Shown here piece after piece: positions 33,338 through 40,219 of a stretch of 53,276 nt of DNA. The stretch covers positions 1-53,276 of the IMG/VR virus record IMGVR_UViG_3300034152_000987; one strand, 5' to 3'. Source of the stretch: a virus. Made by a program: the position numbers and the translations under genes. Position 1 is the stretch's first letter, and each line of letters opens with the position of its first letter. The notes beneath the pieces are model-generated. The model had not been told where the DNA came from. It ran no database searches and was given only the letters and a program-made list of their open reading frames with translations.

Positions 33338-33934
33338 CTAAATGAAAAAGTTCACAACGAACTCCACAGCTTCGTCAACGGTTTCCACTTTTGCCGAACA
33401 ACACTCGTTTATCCAAGGGTGTCTTGTGTATACGTTGTCTTCTCCGCCAGTTATGGCTATTACAGGAACGTAAAAAACGTCTCTGGCCCAAGCCAATTCT
33501 TGAATTGTTCCAACCATTGGTTTTTCTTTGCTGCTGTACCCAAGATGAACCACCACCAAATCGGAGTGTTTAATAAGTTGATAATCCCTTGCTCTAAAGA
33601 TGTTTTGAGCTCTGTTCGCCAGCATTTTTGTGAGTTCCAGGCCGTCGCTCGCGTTTAATTCCTGATCATTGAACCTGTCGGCGCATGGATTGATGACGTG
33701 AATGTCGTGGTTGACCAACCCGCTTAATTTGTCTATGGGTCGTGGGTTCCAGGGCAACACAGTCGGACTCAAAGAGTCACACAGTTTTTCGGTAAATTCT
33801 TCTCTCCATTCACGCGTCCTGGGATCTTCGCTAATGTTTCCGGCCAAGTACACGTGTCTCTTTTTGTCTATCAACAAATTAAAAGCGTATCCTTTAAGCA
33901 ACTCCCTTTCTTTGCTTGACATGTTGATTTCCAT
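33338..33934 (-). CDS. Nucleoside 2-deoxyribosyltransferase-like protein
   Basis: This 198-residue protein fits the deoxyribosyltransferase/DUF4406-like fold: VYLAGNISED near residue 27 (nucleotide-binding loop) with REWREEF after it, NPCAD, then HSDLVVVHLGY and GTIQELAWA, where the Glu is the usual catalytic residue, and a closing VPVIAITGG strand. It could salvage or modify deoxynucleosides, or act on NAD-like molecules as some relatives do. GGGGAG lies 5 nt before the ATG at 33934. Confidence 0.65.
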   Translation of the reverse strand: MEINMSSKERELLKGYAFNLLIDKKRHVYLAGNISEDPRTREWREEFTEKLCDSLSPTVLPWNPRPIDKLSGLVNHDIHVINPCADRFNDQELNASDGLELTKMLANRAQNIFRARDYQLIKHSDLVVVHLGYSSKEKPMVGTIQELAWARDVFYVPVIAITGGEDNVYTRHPWINECCSAKVETVDEAVEFVVNFFI

Positions 33935-33945
33935 TTTTCTCCCCT

Positions 33946-34035
33946 TTACCATTCCTGGTTTTTTAAACTTCTTTTTCCACAAAACTTACTTGGATATGGA
34001 TAATCTCTGTGATTAAACGTGTCTGGCCAACTCAT
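33946..34035 (-). CDS. Possible 29-residue peptide
   Basis: An ATG frame (MSWPDTFNHRDYPYPSKFCG...) with AAGGA seven nt upstream ends 11 bp before the deoxyribosyltransferase-like gene's start. It fills an otherwise empty gap. Too short to assign. Confidence 0.35.
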   Translation of the reverse strand: MSWPDTFNHRDYPYPSKFCGKRSLKNQEW

Positions 34036-34052
34036 TTTATTTTTCCTTTCCT

Positions 34053-34304
34053 TTAAAGTTTTTTAAAAATTAATTCTTTATTCTTTTGCCATTGAGGCTT
34101 CCACGACCAGTTAAATTTTTTGTACAGCAATCTGCTGTGTTTTGTTTCTTGAGTTATTTCAAAGTAATCTCCTGCAGGATCTTCATACTGATAAAACGGT
34201 TTTTGTGGGTCCATGTGTGAATCAACCATTCTTTGAAACATCAATTCCGCCGGAGGCATTTTGTTTGAAACAAGTTCACTTCTTTTAATTTTAAGTATAA
34301 TCAT
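34053..34304 (-). CDS. Hypothetical 83-residue protein
   Basis: This protein is aromatic-rich in its second half (DYFEITQETKH, YKKFNWSWKPQWQ). No family was recognised. The 3' end of the gene is duplicated in the DNA upstream (see 34305-34480). Confidence 0.5.
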   Translation of the reverse strand: MIILKIKRSELVSNKMPPAELMFQRMVDSHMDPQKPFYQYEDPAGDYFEITQETKHSRLLYKKFNWSWKPQWQKNKELIFKKL

Positions 34305-34480
34305 TGTCTACGATTTTTAAATTTTTTTGGGTGGTTTTTCCAATCCTTTAAAGTTTTTTAAAAATCAATTCTTTTTGGCTTCCTTGAAGGTTTGAGAATT
34401 TTTTTACGCTTTTCGTCGCCCGCGACCATGATGAAGAAGTTTGTCACAAAACAAACCGTTTAAAATAGCCTACCGTCAAT
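34305..34480 (-). repeat. Gap with partial copy of the neighbouring gene end
   Basis: The segment near 34351-34376 repeats, with one or two changes, the bases at 34052-34077 that encode the C-terminus of the 83-residue gene. A short frame (MVAGDEKRKKILKPS...) of 23 codons precedes it. This looks like a decayed duplicate gene end. No other feature seen. Confidence 0.4.
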
Positions 34481-34726
34481 TTAGAACAAACCGCCCATCC
34501 ATTCCACCGCGCTTGAAACAAACGGAGAGGAATCGATCGCGTCCAACGCCATTGCGAAAGTCACCAAGGACCAAATCACTGTCACCGTTGACAAGGCAAT
34601 GAAAGAGAAAACTTTTTGCAACGGGTTGTTCTCTTTGCGTTTTTTCAACAAATCCATTCCAAGCAACGCTATCAACAAGTAACCGATTGGCAATGAAATC
34701 AATGAACAGATGAATTTAAAAGTCAT
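34481..34726 (-). CDS. Small two-helix membrane protein
   Basis: This 81-residue protein has helices FICSLISLPIGYLLIALLG and FSFIALSTVTVIWSLVTFAM split by a basic loop (KKRKENN). The ATG at 34726 with GAGGAAGG upstream is preferred over a TTG start. Function unknown. Confidence 0.6.
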   Translation of the reverse strand: MTFKFICSLISLPIGYLLIALLGMDLLKKRKENNPLQKVFSFIALSTVTVIWSLVTFAMALDAIDSSPFVSSAVEWMGGLF

Positions 34727-34764
34727 CTCACTCAACCTTCCTCTTGTTTTTTTTCTCAATCAAA

Positions 34765-35226
34765 TCAAAAAACTTCAAAACGTCCTTTCCCAAATGATTT
34801 TTTGGGGCGGGGATGAAAAATTCCGTCTTTGTCGTTTTTGTCGAACCATTTCTTTTCAATGGCTTTCGTCACCTTTTTTTCCAACTCTTTGAGTTCTTTG
34901 TTTCTGACTTCTTCAATCAACCTGCCGAACAATTTTTTCCAAGTCCGGTTGTCCAAGTTGAACGAAACCGTCAAAGTGAAATTGCTTTTTTCCCAGGTCA
35001 CCAACAACAAAGACTTGTCGGAAACGTCTTCCAAATATCTGTCGAACAGTTCTTCCAGTATGAGTGAATTTATCGCGTCGATTATTTTGTCTCTGCTTTT
35101 TTCGTCGTCGAATCTGTCTGAGCGAAACTTGCTCTCAAAATCACGCAAATACACGCACACGAAATCAATTTCTTCAACGTTGGTTTTGTCTTTTAAAACA
35201 ACCAATCTGCTTAAAACGTTTGTCAT
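34765..35226 (-). CDS. Hypothetical protein, paralogue of 35228-35635
   Basis: This 153-residue protein is charged alpha/beta. Its last 60 residues (FGRLIEEVRNKELKELEKK) match the pattern of the next gene (LGKLIAEARRRELKRINSE), and both contain a beta hairpin before it (LTVSFNL against AALLIVSF). The two genes are adjacent and probably arose by duplication. No function is known. Confidence 0.55.
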   Translation of the reverse strand: MTNVLSRLVVLKDKTNVEEIDFVCVYLRDFESKFRSDRFDDEKSRDKIIDAINSLILEELFDRYLEDVSDKSLLLVTWEKSNFTLTVSFNLDNRTWKKLFGRLIEEVRNKELKELEKKVTKAIEKKWFDKNDKDGIFHPRPKKSFGKGRFEVF

Positions 35227-35227
35227 C

Positions 35228-35635
35228 TCAATCACTCTCTCCGTTTTTCGCCTCGTTGATCGTTTTCACCCAATCAACGTTGGACAGTTCTTTTGTTATC
35301 TCACTGTTTATTCTTTTCAATTCTCTTCTTCTCGCTTCCGCTATTAATTTTCCCAAATGTTTGTCGTAAAACGATTTTTCAAAACTTACAATCAACAGGG
35401 CGGCGTATTTAAACCCTGAGCCGTTGAATGAGTTCAACACTATGCAGCCGACGTGAGGTTTCGGATCTTCCAAAATAATTCTTTTTATCGCTTTTGTTGA
35501 CAGTCGAAACGATTTCAACAACAAAGCGCGGGTTTCACGCTCGTGCATTTGTCTCTCCCCAAATTTTTCTCTGTAAACGTTTGGGTTAACTAAGTATTTA
35601 TCTAATATAGGTATCAGTATTTTCTTTTCTTCCAT
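35228..35635 (-). CDS. Hypothetical protein, tandem paralogue
   Basis: This 135-residue protein starts at the ATG at 35635 (MEEKKILIPILDK); longer versions would run into the NDP kinase gene. Its C-terminal helix and KTINEAKNG ending resemble the downstream gene. It may be a partner of that protein. Confidence 0.55.
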   Translation of the reverse strand: MEEKKILIPILDKYLVNPNVYREKFGERQMHERETRALLLKSFRLSTKAIKRIILEDPKPHVGCIVLNSFNGSGFKYAALLIVSFEKSFYDKHLGKLIAEARRRELKRINSEITKELSNVDWVKTINEAKNGESD

Positions 35636-35654
35636 GTTTGACAACCCGTTCAAT

Positions 35655-36182
35655 TTAGAAAAATTGTTTGATTTCTTTCTCTGCCGAGCTTTCGCTGTCT
35701 GACGCGTGAACCGCGTTTTTTGGAAGTTCGGTTCCAAAATCGCCTCTTATCGTGCCTGGTTTTGCCTTTGTGGGATCCGCGTCCCCAATCAACTGTCTCA
35801 CTGCGTTTATGACGTTGTCTCCTTCCAAAACCATCGCCACTATGGGTCCTGATGTCATGAATTCAACGTTCCTGTCAAAAAAATCTTTTCCGGCGTGTTC
35901 ATGATAAAAGTTCGTCGCTGCCGTTTTGGGCATTTCAAACATTCTCATCCCAACAATTTCCAAACCGTTGTTTTCAAATCTGGCCGTCACTCTTCCTATT
36001 GCGTTGTTTTTCACGCAATCCGGTTTTAACAACACCAACGTTCTTTCTGGTTCGCGGTTCAAGCTTGGTTTGACGTACGTCGGTCTCCAATTGGAAATTA
36101 GGTAATATAAAATCGTCAACAAGAAACCAAGAATTCCTATCTTAGCTGCGTTCCACAAATTATCAACAATGAATTCCAACAT
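35655..36182 (-). CDS. ndk: Nucleoside diphosphate kinase with N-terminal membrane anchor
   Basis: This 175-residue enzyme transfers phosphate to NDPs/dNDPs. The kinase core starts near residue 46: TLVLLKPDCVKNNAIGR, GPIVAMVLEGDNVI, KPGTIRGDFG, and the phosphorylated His H159 in NAVHASDS. Before it is a hydrophobic helix (residues 11-31, AAKIGILGFLLTILYYLIS), not found in typical NDKs. AGAGGT lies five nt before the ATG and there is no later start, so the anchor is real. This suggests dNTP synthesis held at the inner membrane. Confidence 0.85.
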   Translation of the reverse strand: MLEFIVDNLWNAAKIGILGFLLTILYYLISNWRPTYVKPSLNREPERTLVLLKPDCVKNNAIGRVTARFENNGLEIVGMRMFEMPKTAATNFYHEHAGKDFFDRNVEFMTSGPIVAMVLEGDNVINAVRQLIGDADPTKAKPGTIRGDFGTELPKNAVHASDSESSAEKEIKQFF

Positions 36183-36220
36183 TTTTACCTCTCTTCCTCA
36201 ATTAACGTTCCTCTTCGGGA

Positions 36221-36328
36221 TCATAGCCGTTTTTGAACGCGATCAATGACGCTTAAGACGATCAAACAAAGGAAGGTCGACGTTCCAGCCATTGCAAATT
36301 CCATCCACTTGGGCCACGGCGTTTCCAT
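36221..36328 (-). CDS. Tiny single-pass membrane peptide
   Basis: A 35-residue frame with helix FAMAGTSTFLCLIVLSVI and a basic tail (DRVQKRL). A strong GAGGTG lies 6 nt before the ATG. One of several tiny membrane proteins here; function unknown. Confidence 0.55.
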   Translation of the reverse strand: METPWPKWMEFAMAGTSTFLCLIVLSVIDRVQKRL

Positions 36329-36361
36329 TTTGTTCACCTCCTATACAAAATATTGTTTCAA

Positions 36362-36445
36362 TTAAGAAAAAATTACTGTAATTAAAGTTACTGTGGACAA
36401 CGTCAACGCAGCCATTTCCATGATTCCATCCCCCTTCAGGATCAT
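36362..36445 (-). CDS. Tiny hydrophobic peptide
   Basis: A 27-residue frame (MILKGDGIMEMAALTLS...) whose start overlaps the upstream stop as ATGA. The C-terminal half is hydrophobic (LTLSTVTLITVIF). An internal ATG preceded by GGGGGA could also be used. Confidence 0.4.
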   Translation of the reverse strand: MILKGDGIMEMAALTLSTVTLITVIFS

Positions 36446-36624
36446 TTTAAAAAGCGGCGCCTTGAGTTGCGCAATTTTACGTCAAACCCTGGAGGAACAA
36501 TCCCTGAACAGGTGGCTATCCACTCTTCAGCCGCCTCCATCCACCCTTTGCTCGGTTTCCATTTTGGCAATTCAGAAGTTTTGAATTCAACCTTTTCTTC
36601 AAACAAAATCTTTTTGTCAATCAT
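36442..36624 (-). CDS. Hypothetical 60-residue protein
   Basis: This small protein (WKPSKGWMEAAEEWIATCSG) starts in an ATGA overlap with the membrane gene before it. A longer frame through that gene is rejected because the neighbour's reading frame there encodes a clear membrane protein. Confidence 0.5.
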   Translation of the reverse strand: MIDKKILFEEKVEFKTSELPKWKPSKGWMEAAEEWIATCSGIVPPGFDVKLRNSRRRFLK

Positions 36625-36800
36625 TTTTTTCGTCCTTTCCTTTTGAACGCGCCCGTCACCTGCCTGAACATGGCGATTAGAGTCAAAGCGACGGCTGACG
36701 ACAGAATGATTATCATGGATTCCCTTTCCGTTATGATCTTCAATTCGTAAGTTCCAAAAACGGACAGAAACGCCACAATCATTAGAACGATGAAGTTCAT
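36621..36800 (-). CDS. Small two-helix membrane protein
   Basis: This 59-residue protein has helices FIVLMIVAFLSVFGTYEL and MIIILSSAVALTLIAMF and a basic C-terminus (FKRKGRKK). AAAGGAG lies 9 nt upstream of the ATG. It is translationally coupled to the next gene. Confidence 0.6.
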   Translation of the reverse strand: MNFIVLMIVAFLSVFGTYELKIITERESMIIILSSAVALTLIAMFRQVTGAFKRKGRKK

Positions 36801-36851
36801 CTTTAAATTCTCCTTTCATTGACGTTGCGGAAAAAATCGACTCTTTGCGAT

Positions 36852-37026
36852 TCAAGTTCTGCGCCGCTGGCCGATTTTTGAACCTTCCTGATTCAAAGCG
36901 TCAGTTCCAATTGAAACGTTGAACGTTTGAAATCCGTGTTTTTCCAAACGTTTGTCTAAATATTCATCAAATTTTTTCAACTTGTTCAGCGCCCATTTTT
37001 CAAGCGGCGTGATTTTTTTTTCTCAT
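36852..37026 (-). pseudogene. Small gene with a frame break at a run of nine A
   Basis: A start (ATG at 37026, AAAGGA upstream) leads into nine A; in the given sequence the frame then stops after eight codons. With one A fewer the frame continues for about 57 codons (ITPLEKWALNKLKKFDEYLD...). Either the gene is broken, expression needs slippage on the A run, or there is a base-calling error. Confidence 0.45.
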
Positions 37027-37039
37027 TGAAGTCATCCTT

Positions 37040-37210
37040 TCATCCGTTGGTGTAAAATTGAATCAAGCTCCAACGCAATTGATTTTCCCACCTTGAACTC
37101 CCAGTCATTTTAAGAGTCGCTGACTTTTCGTTAGCCAATTTTCTTTCTTTGTAAAAAATTGAAAAAAACCAATGGGTGAAACATTCTTTCTTGTTCACTC
37201 TTCTTGGCAT
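37040..37210 (-). CDS. Possible 56-residue basic protein
   Basis: An ATG frame (MPRRVNKKECFTHWFF...) fills the gap after the PagL-like gene. The AGGAGG nearby is about 20 nt upstream, too far for ideal initiation. Content is basic and aromatic. Uncertain. Confidence 0.35.
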   Translation of the reverse strand: MPRRVNKKECFTHWFFSIFYKERKLANEKSATLKMTGSSRWENQLRWSLIQFYTNG

Positions 37211-37238
37211 GGTTTAAATTGTCTTGAACACCTCCTTT

Positions 37239-37727
37239 TCACCACTCGAATTGAAGCGTCGCTCCGTGTTCGTTGCAACCAGGATCCGATTCCAACAAGT
37301 TCGAAGAATGGCTGAATCTGTATCCTATTTTCCAACCGTTTCTCAAAAAACCGAACCCGTATTTGACGACGGCTATCATTCCTCTTCGAACGTAATCTTT
37401 TCCAGGCGAATCGAACCAATAAGATCCTCCCACTCCAATTTCCAAGTACGCGTTTTTAGGCAAAGTTTTTTCCCAGAACAAAGTCGCTCCGGTTGATTCG
37501 GAATTTCCTTCGTCAAACTTGCGGACGGCCACGTCCCCTTCCAAAACAAATTTGGATTTTTCCCATTCAATCAGATTAATTCCGGCCATGAGCGAAAAGC
37601 TTTTCAAGTCAACGTCGTCTTTTTGACCCCAACCCATTTCCATTCCAGGGTCTTCCATGTAAGAAATCCCCATTGCGTCAATCAAGATTAAAAAACACAA
37701 CGCGTAAGACAAAACGGTTTTGATCAT
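37239..37727 (-). CDS. PagL-like outer-membrane lipid A deacylase
   Basis: This 162-residue protein has a signal peptide (VLSYALCFLILIDAMG) and alternating beta strands typical of an 8-stranded barrel. The C-terminal GYRFSHSSNL, DPGCNEHG and final aromatic W fit PagL: catalytic His140 and Ser142 in HxS, and the usual Asn-Pro-Gly-like loop. PagL removes an acyl chain from lipid A in the outer membrane. A phage could use it to alter its receptor or block other phages. The start overlaps the upstream stop (ATGA). Confidence 0.6.
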   Translation of the reverse strand: MIKTVLSYALCFLILIDAMGISYMEDPGMEMGWGQKDDVDLKSFSLMAGINLIEWEKSKFVLEGDVAVRKFDEGNSESTGATLFWEKTLPKNAYLEIGVGGSYWFDSPGKDYVRRGMIAVVKYGFGFLRNGWKIGYRFSHSSNLLESDPGCNEHGATLQFEW

Positions 37728-38053
37728 TTGAAACAAGCGCACTCCTTGTTTTTTAGAATTTCAATTTGTTCTTCAATGGAGTTCACGAATTCAGTTTGTT
37801 TGTCGGATCCAGTGGCTTGTTTTTCATCCAACGGGCTGAAATGCTTGTAATTTCTTTTTTCCATTTCTTTTGTCAAAGCCTCGTGCCTGTTTTGCAACGC
37901 TTTCAATTTTCCAACCCATCTCAACGTTTCAGGATGTTTGGAATACCCTTTCTTTCCGTTGGCAATCACTGACCAAATCGCGTGCAACTCTCTGTGCTCT
38001 CCCAACAAATGCTTCCTGCACAGCTCACTTGGTTTCACGTCCCAAATCCTCAT
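37724..38053 (-). CDS. Pyrimidine dimer DNA glycosylase / endonuclease V-like
   Basis: This 109-residue protein matches the short form of the T4 endonuclease V-like family: MRIWDVKPSELCRKHLLGE, then HRELHAIWSV and GYSKHPETLRWVGKL. The family cuts DNA at UV dimers using the N-terminal amine and a conserved Glu, here likely in GEHREL. It may repair phage DNA after light damage. It overlaps the PagL-like gene by 4 bp. Confidence 0.65.
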   Translation of the reverse strand: MRIWDVKPSELCRKHLLGEHRELHAIWSVIANGKKGYSKHPETLRWVGKLKALQNRHEALTKEMEKRNYKHFSPLDEKQATGSDKQTEFVNSIEEQIEILKNKECACFK

Positions 38054-38216
38054 CTTTCAACCCTTTCAAATTTTCAAAGTTTTCAACCAAAGCGCAAAAA
38101 CCACACAATTCTCTAACTTCTTCATTTCCTTTCACAAAATCCCTGGCCAAAACAAAACCGTTGCAATTGGTCAACCTTCGGCCGCATTTGAAACATTTTC
38201 GGTTTGGTTCATTCAC
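38025..38216 (-). CDS. Small zinc-binding protein
   Basis: This 63-residue protein has CFKCGRR near residue 8 and CGFCAL near residue 38, a two-pair zinc site. It overlaps the start of the glycosylase gene by 29 bp. Unknown role. Confidence 0.5.
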   Translation of the reverse strand: MNEPNRKCFKCGRRLTNCNGFVLARDFVKGNEEVRELCGFCALVENFENLKGLKDEDLGRETK

Positions 38217-38228
38217 GGATCGTCTTCC

Positions 38229-38456
38229 TTAGCGAAAAACCGCTTTCCTTTTTCTTTTGAACCAACCGCAGTCGTTCTTTTCGTTCAATTCTCTGGGGCT
38301 TCATTTGTGCCCCGTCACTTCTCTCAACCACGACCATTCGCTGTTTGAGTTGACGACAACGTTGTTTGGGTTGGAACATTCCCAGTCCACTGGATAACAC
38401 GCTTTGATTTTCAACCATTTGCAATTTGAGCAATAAACCTTTTTTTCTCCAAACAT
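38229..38456 (-). pseudogene. Cys-rich small gene interrupted by an in-frame TGA
   Basis: From a strong AGAGGAGAT site and ATG at 38456 the frame gives 51 residues (YCSNCKWLKIKACYPVDW...), then TGA at 38301-38303, then continues open for 23 codons (SPRELNEKNDCGWFKRKRK) to a TAA. The part after TGA looks like the normal end of this kind of Cys-rich phage protein. Recent nonsense mutation or readthrough are both possible. Elsewhere TGA is clearly used as stop. Confidence 0.5.
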
Positions 38457-38495
38457 TTCAATCTCCTCTCAGATAAAAAAATAAAATCGTGACAG

Positions 38496-38843
38496 TCAAC
38501 GTTCATTGAAATACAAAAATTTCTCTATTCTTTTAATGAGGTAGTCAACGTTCGGGTAAATCACCCTTCTCAAATAAATCACTTCCTCTTCAACTTCTTC
38601 AACGTCTTTTTCAAAATCCATTTCACCTTCTTTCTGAGACGTTTCGGTTATTTGAATTTCATATTCGTTTGACGAACGAAAATTGGCTGGATTTAAGATT
38701 GGATTCAGGTCTTCATTGACGTGACATTCTATTTCATAAGCGAGGCTTGCCAAAGCCACGTCACAAACCTTTTTTTCGTACGTTCTCACTCTGTTGAAAG
38801 AATCATCCAACAAATCAATTGTCACAGTGAATTCCGGTTCCAT
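38496..38843 (-). CDS. Hypothetical acidic protein
   Basis: This 115-residue protein has a beta-rich N-terminal half (FTVTIDLLDDSFNRVRTYE) and an acidic helix (DFEKDVEEVEEEVIYLRR). It is one of the first genes of the leftward unit. Unrecognised. Confidence 0.55.
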   Translation of the reverse strand: MEPEFTVTIDLLDDSFNRVRTYEKKVCDVALASLAYEIECHVNEDLNPILNPANFRSSNEYEIQITETSQKEGEMDFEKDVEEVEEEVIYLRRVIYPNVDYLIKRIEKFLYFNER

Positions 38844-38920
38844 GAATTTAAAATCCTCTCATTTGAATTTTTCATTTGCCAAGTCTCTGTAAATAACAGG
38901 TTACTTTATTGCTCTCGCTC

Positions 38921-39307
38921 TCATTCTCTTTTTTTCCACCTTGCGGCGGGATCCCCGATCGGTTTTTCCAAACGCGCCATTTTGATTTCCCCCGTTTTTC
39001 TGTTTCTAACCACCGCGTCGACGGTTTGCAACTTTTCGCCTCTCCACGATTTCGCCACTTCCAACAATTCCAAATGCGCCAAGTCAATTTGTTCGAACGC
39101 TTCCTCAGCTTCCAACTCTCCCATTTCTTCGTAAATGGTTTCTTTCAACAAGACCAACCCTTGGTAATCGGTCAGAGCTTCAATCATCGATTCGTGACGA
39201 TTGATTTTTTTGTTGAAACAAGCGAACGCGAACAGAGTCAACGCGACTCCGACAATCAACAAAACGACGTTCACGGTTTTCAAGTTCAGTTCGGTTTCAT
39301 TTCTCAT
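38921..39307 (-). CDS. Membrane-anchored small protein
   Basis: This 128-residue protein has one membrane helix (VNVVLLIVGVALTLFAFACF) and a charged soluble C-terminal domain (LLKETIYEEMGELEAEEA, RKTGEIKMARLEKP). The ATG at 39307 with AAGGAGAG upstream is used. Topology suggests a cytoplasmic domain tethered to the inner membrane. Confidence 0.6.
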   Translation of the reverse strand: MRNETELNLKTVNVVLLIVGVALTLFAFACFNKKINRHESMIEALTDYQGLVLLKETIYEEMGELEAEEAFEQIDLAHLELLEVAKSWRGEKLQTVDAVVRNRKTGEIKMARLEKPIGDPAARWKKRE

Positions 39308-39379
39308 CTCCCACTCTCCTTTCCAAACGCTTCGATTCAATCATGGTCGTCGACTTTTCAACGGAGCTCAAAATAAATT

Positions 39380-39571
39380 TTAAGGAGTCATTTCCAAGCT
39401 GATTCTAAATTTAATTCTGAAAACGTAAATAAAATTGATTGTGATTTCATTCTTTGCGAAAATCAAGGACAACAAGTTGCCTTTGTCAGTTTTCGCCATT
39501 ACGCCAAACAACCCCAATCCAATCCCTTTGCTCCCGTCAAGCGCAACCCACAACGGAATGAACGTAAACAT
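39380..39571 (-). CDS. Possible first leader protein of the leftward unit
   Basis: A 63-residue frame (FTFIPLWVALDGSKGIGLG...) with a GGGGGAAAG region upstream of its ATG, about 60 bp downstream of the main leftward promoter. It has hydrophobic ends. Real but unrecognised, or a spurious frame in the leader. Confidence 0.4.
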   Translation of the reverse strand: MFTFIPLWVALDGSKGIGLGLFGVMAKTDKGNLLSLIFAKNEITINFIYVFRIKFRISLEMTP

Positions 39572-39632
39572 TTTTTTTTTCTTTCCCCCTTCTCTGAGCT
39601 CTGCGCTCTGCGTTACATTGACTCTATTCTAC

Positions 39633-39660
39633 ATTATAATCATTATATTTTATTTGTCAA
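39633..39660 (-). promoter_or_regulatory. Strong sigma70-type leftward promoter
   Basis: On the minus strand: consensus TTGACA, 16-bp spacer (starts AATAAAATATAATG), consensus TATAAT. It lies at the divergence point of the two arms and should start the whole leftward programme with host RNA polymerase. Confidence 0.8.
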
Positions 39661-39682
39661 GTAAAATATCATGGTCATAGTG

Positions 39683-39706
39683 AAAAAACGCTCACAAAAG
39701 TGTGAG
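39683..39706 (-). terminator. Leftward intrinsic terminator upstream of the promoter
   Basis: A 6-bp hairpin (CTCACA / TGTGAG) followed on the minus strand by CG and six T. It would stop any leftward transcript coming from the right arm just before the leftward promoter, isolating the two arms. The rest of the 39572-39819 divergent region is AT-rich; I could not pick a convincing rightward promoter. Confidence 0.55.
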
Positions 39707-39819
39707 TTGGGGTCCCTGTCCATACAGTGGGGATAGATTTACATTTACAAATTATTATAGCCCCCTATTTACAAACTATTCCCTTTTTTTGGACTAACTA
39801 TTGAGGGGAGGTGTCTTAA

Positions 39820-40041
39820 ATGACTAATTGCTTCTTCTGTCTTCACCTTACTCACAGAAGAGAAGCAGGCTTTGTCATCGGCTCCTGTCCATTCATCGAC
39901 GGCTCTGTTCTCTGTGTAGAGGACGACCGTGAGCATGTGAATGGAGTGGACAATGAGGACCTCGGCAACACCGACGTCGAGTTTCCTGAGCATTGCCCTC
40001 TTTACACCGATGAAGAGTTCATTGCTTACATTGGTGAGTAA
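39820..40041 (+). CDS. First rightward (early) small protein
   Basis: This 73-residue acidic protein has an N-terminal CFFCLHL and further cysteines. GGGAGGTG lies 7 nt before the ATG. As the first gene of the rightward arm it is probably made very early, when host takeover proteins appear. No family. Confidence 0.6.
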   Translation: MTNCFFCLHLTHRREAGFVIGSCPFIDGSVLCVEDDREHVNGVDNEDLGNTDVEFPEHCPLYTDEEFIAYIGE

Positions 40042-40047
40042 AGAGAA

Positions 40048-40103
40048 GGCCCCTTAGGGGGCCCTTCTCTCAATCAGCCCTGGAAACAGGGCTGTTTGAG
40101 AGG
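40048..40103 (+). repeat. Tandem-hairpin leader element, copy 1
   Basis: This 56-bp unit recurs at 40784-40839 and 41034-41089. It forms GGCCCCTTAGGGGGCC, a hairpin with TTAG loop, then a longer hairpin CTCTCAA-T-CAGCCCTG-GAAA-CAGGGCTG-T-TTGAGAG with a GAAA tetraloop. In this copy flanking GAGAAGG pairs extend the first hairpin. Confidence 0.9.
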
Positions 40104-40219
40104 GGTTTGGTCAAACCCTCGGGCTAGTCAACGGCCCATAACAAAAGAGTTGACCGCGAACCCATGGCTCTGGGCCATTGGGGTTAGTGCGTTTATTCCC
40201 ATGAGAGGAGGTGATACAC

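Noticed and set aside
36442-36855. 137-codon minus-strand frame
   Set aside because: Its first half overlaps, in another frame, a well-formed two-helix membrane gene with a good ribosome site (36621-36800); only the last 60 codons were kept.
38209-38433. 74-codon Gln/Arg-rich minus-strand frame
   Set aside because: Shadow of the Cys-rich gene at 38229-38456, which has the strong ribosome site and zinc-type cysteines.
38229-38456. Genome-wide TGA recoding
   Set aside because: Many genes use TGA as stop in tight ATGA overlaps (20693, 28846, 29481, 36621, 37724), so recoding is not general.
15161-38905. Shared string AATAAACTAACCTCT near 15165 and 31955 (and a variant near 38893) as a phage promoter motif
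   Set aside because: A 15-base match is expected a few times by chance in this length, part of it is a TAA stop codon, and the 15165 copy is part of a terminator stem.
39720-39819. Rightward promoter in the divergent region
   Set aside because: Several AT-rich hexamers exist (TTTACA, TATTAT) but none has acceptable spacing, so none was listed.
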